Of a DNA stretch of 13,396 nt, positions 13,386-13,396 are shown in pieces. This DNA is from Clostridium sp. CAG:710. GTDB taxonomy: Bacteria; Bacillota_I; Bacilli_A; RF39; UBA660. The first letter of the stretch is position 1. The number at the start of each line of letters is the position of its first letter. A program made the translations under genes and the position numbers. The stretch is from NCBI GenBank assembly GCA_000432595.1, contig HF996852.1, positions 43,282-56,677 of the forward strand, given 5' to 3'. Below the pieces are notes generated by a model. The model saw nothing but the letters and a program-made list of their open reading frames with translations. It searched no databases and was not told the DNA's origin.

Positions 13386-13396
13386 ATGAGAGATAG
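13386..13396 (+). CDS. Start of an unidentified gene, cut by window edge
   Basis: ATG at 13386 is preceded by GAGGTG (13376-13381) at four-base spacing and by a plausible promoter. Only three codons (Met-Arg-Asp) are visible, so no function can be given. In B. subtilis the genes after khpA are ylqD, rimM and trmD, but the terminator and new promoter here mean that order cannot be assumed. Confidence 0.55.

Noticed and set aside
2..13396. Mycoplasma-type code (TGA as tryptophan), suggested by the AT-richness
   Set aside because: TGA ends radC, miaB and ylbJ at the expected protein lengths, and tryptophans are TGG.

Overview
The window is a strongly AT-rich stretch of bacterial chromosome with the standard bacterial code: TGA closes radC, miaB and the minus-strand ylbJ, and tryptophan is TGG. 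Gene content and order resemble several scattered pieces of the Bacillus subtilis chromosome joined together. The source is therefore probably a low-GC, spore-forming (or recently spore-forming) member of the Bacillota, class Bacilli, and perhaps one of the uncultured AT-rich gut lineages. That last placement is inference. I see no tRNA, rRNA, CRISPR array, insertion sequence or phage gene, and no gene-free stretch longer than about 300 bases.

Layout. (1) 1-3252: radC (cut by the left edge), mreC, mreD, spoIVFA and spoIVFB form a tight same-strand operon ending in a terminator. This is the B. subtilis radC-mreBCD-minCD-spoIVFAB order with mreB and minCD missing. (2) 3240-5406: two single-gene units, each with its own promoter and terminator. 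One encodes a membrane-anchored InlB-type repeat protein, the other an ankyrin-repeat protein. (3) 5408-8771: miaB, ricA, an Asn-rich membrane protein of unknown function, and cotE. In B. subtilis the order is miaB-ricA-cotE, so the unknown gene is an insertion. (4) 8863-10693: a VanW-family protein followed by a small secreted, TasA/CalY-like protein, apparently one operon. (5) 10685-12686: ylbJ on the minus strand, convergent with the previous operon and divergent from ylbL, the SepM-like PDZ-Lon protease. (6) 12711-13396: rpsP and khpA from a perfect consensus promoter, then a terminator, a new promoter, and the first codons of another gene.

How the genes connect. Five genes map to sporulation or its control: spoIVFA/spoIVFB (regulator and protease for pro-sigma-K), cotE (outer coat morphogenesis), ylbJ (needed for resistant spores) and ricA (partner in the RicAFT complex). 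The rest covers cell-wall shape (mreCD), envelope or surface proteins (InlB-repeat, VanW, TasA-like, the DcrB-like orphan), and translation or tRNA modification (miaB, rpsP, khpA).

Most notable points: spoIVFB homology runs upstream of its first ATG into a stretch with no normal start codon; mreB and minCD are missing from the operon; the RicA homologue has no cysteine; an unknown membrane gene sits between ricA and cotE; and terminators and promoters are packed so tightly that some share bases. I did not find a clearly new multi-gene system. The best candidates for undescribed biology are the orphan at 7354 and the VanW/TasA-like pair.
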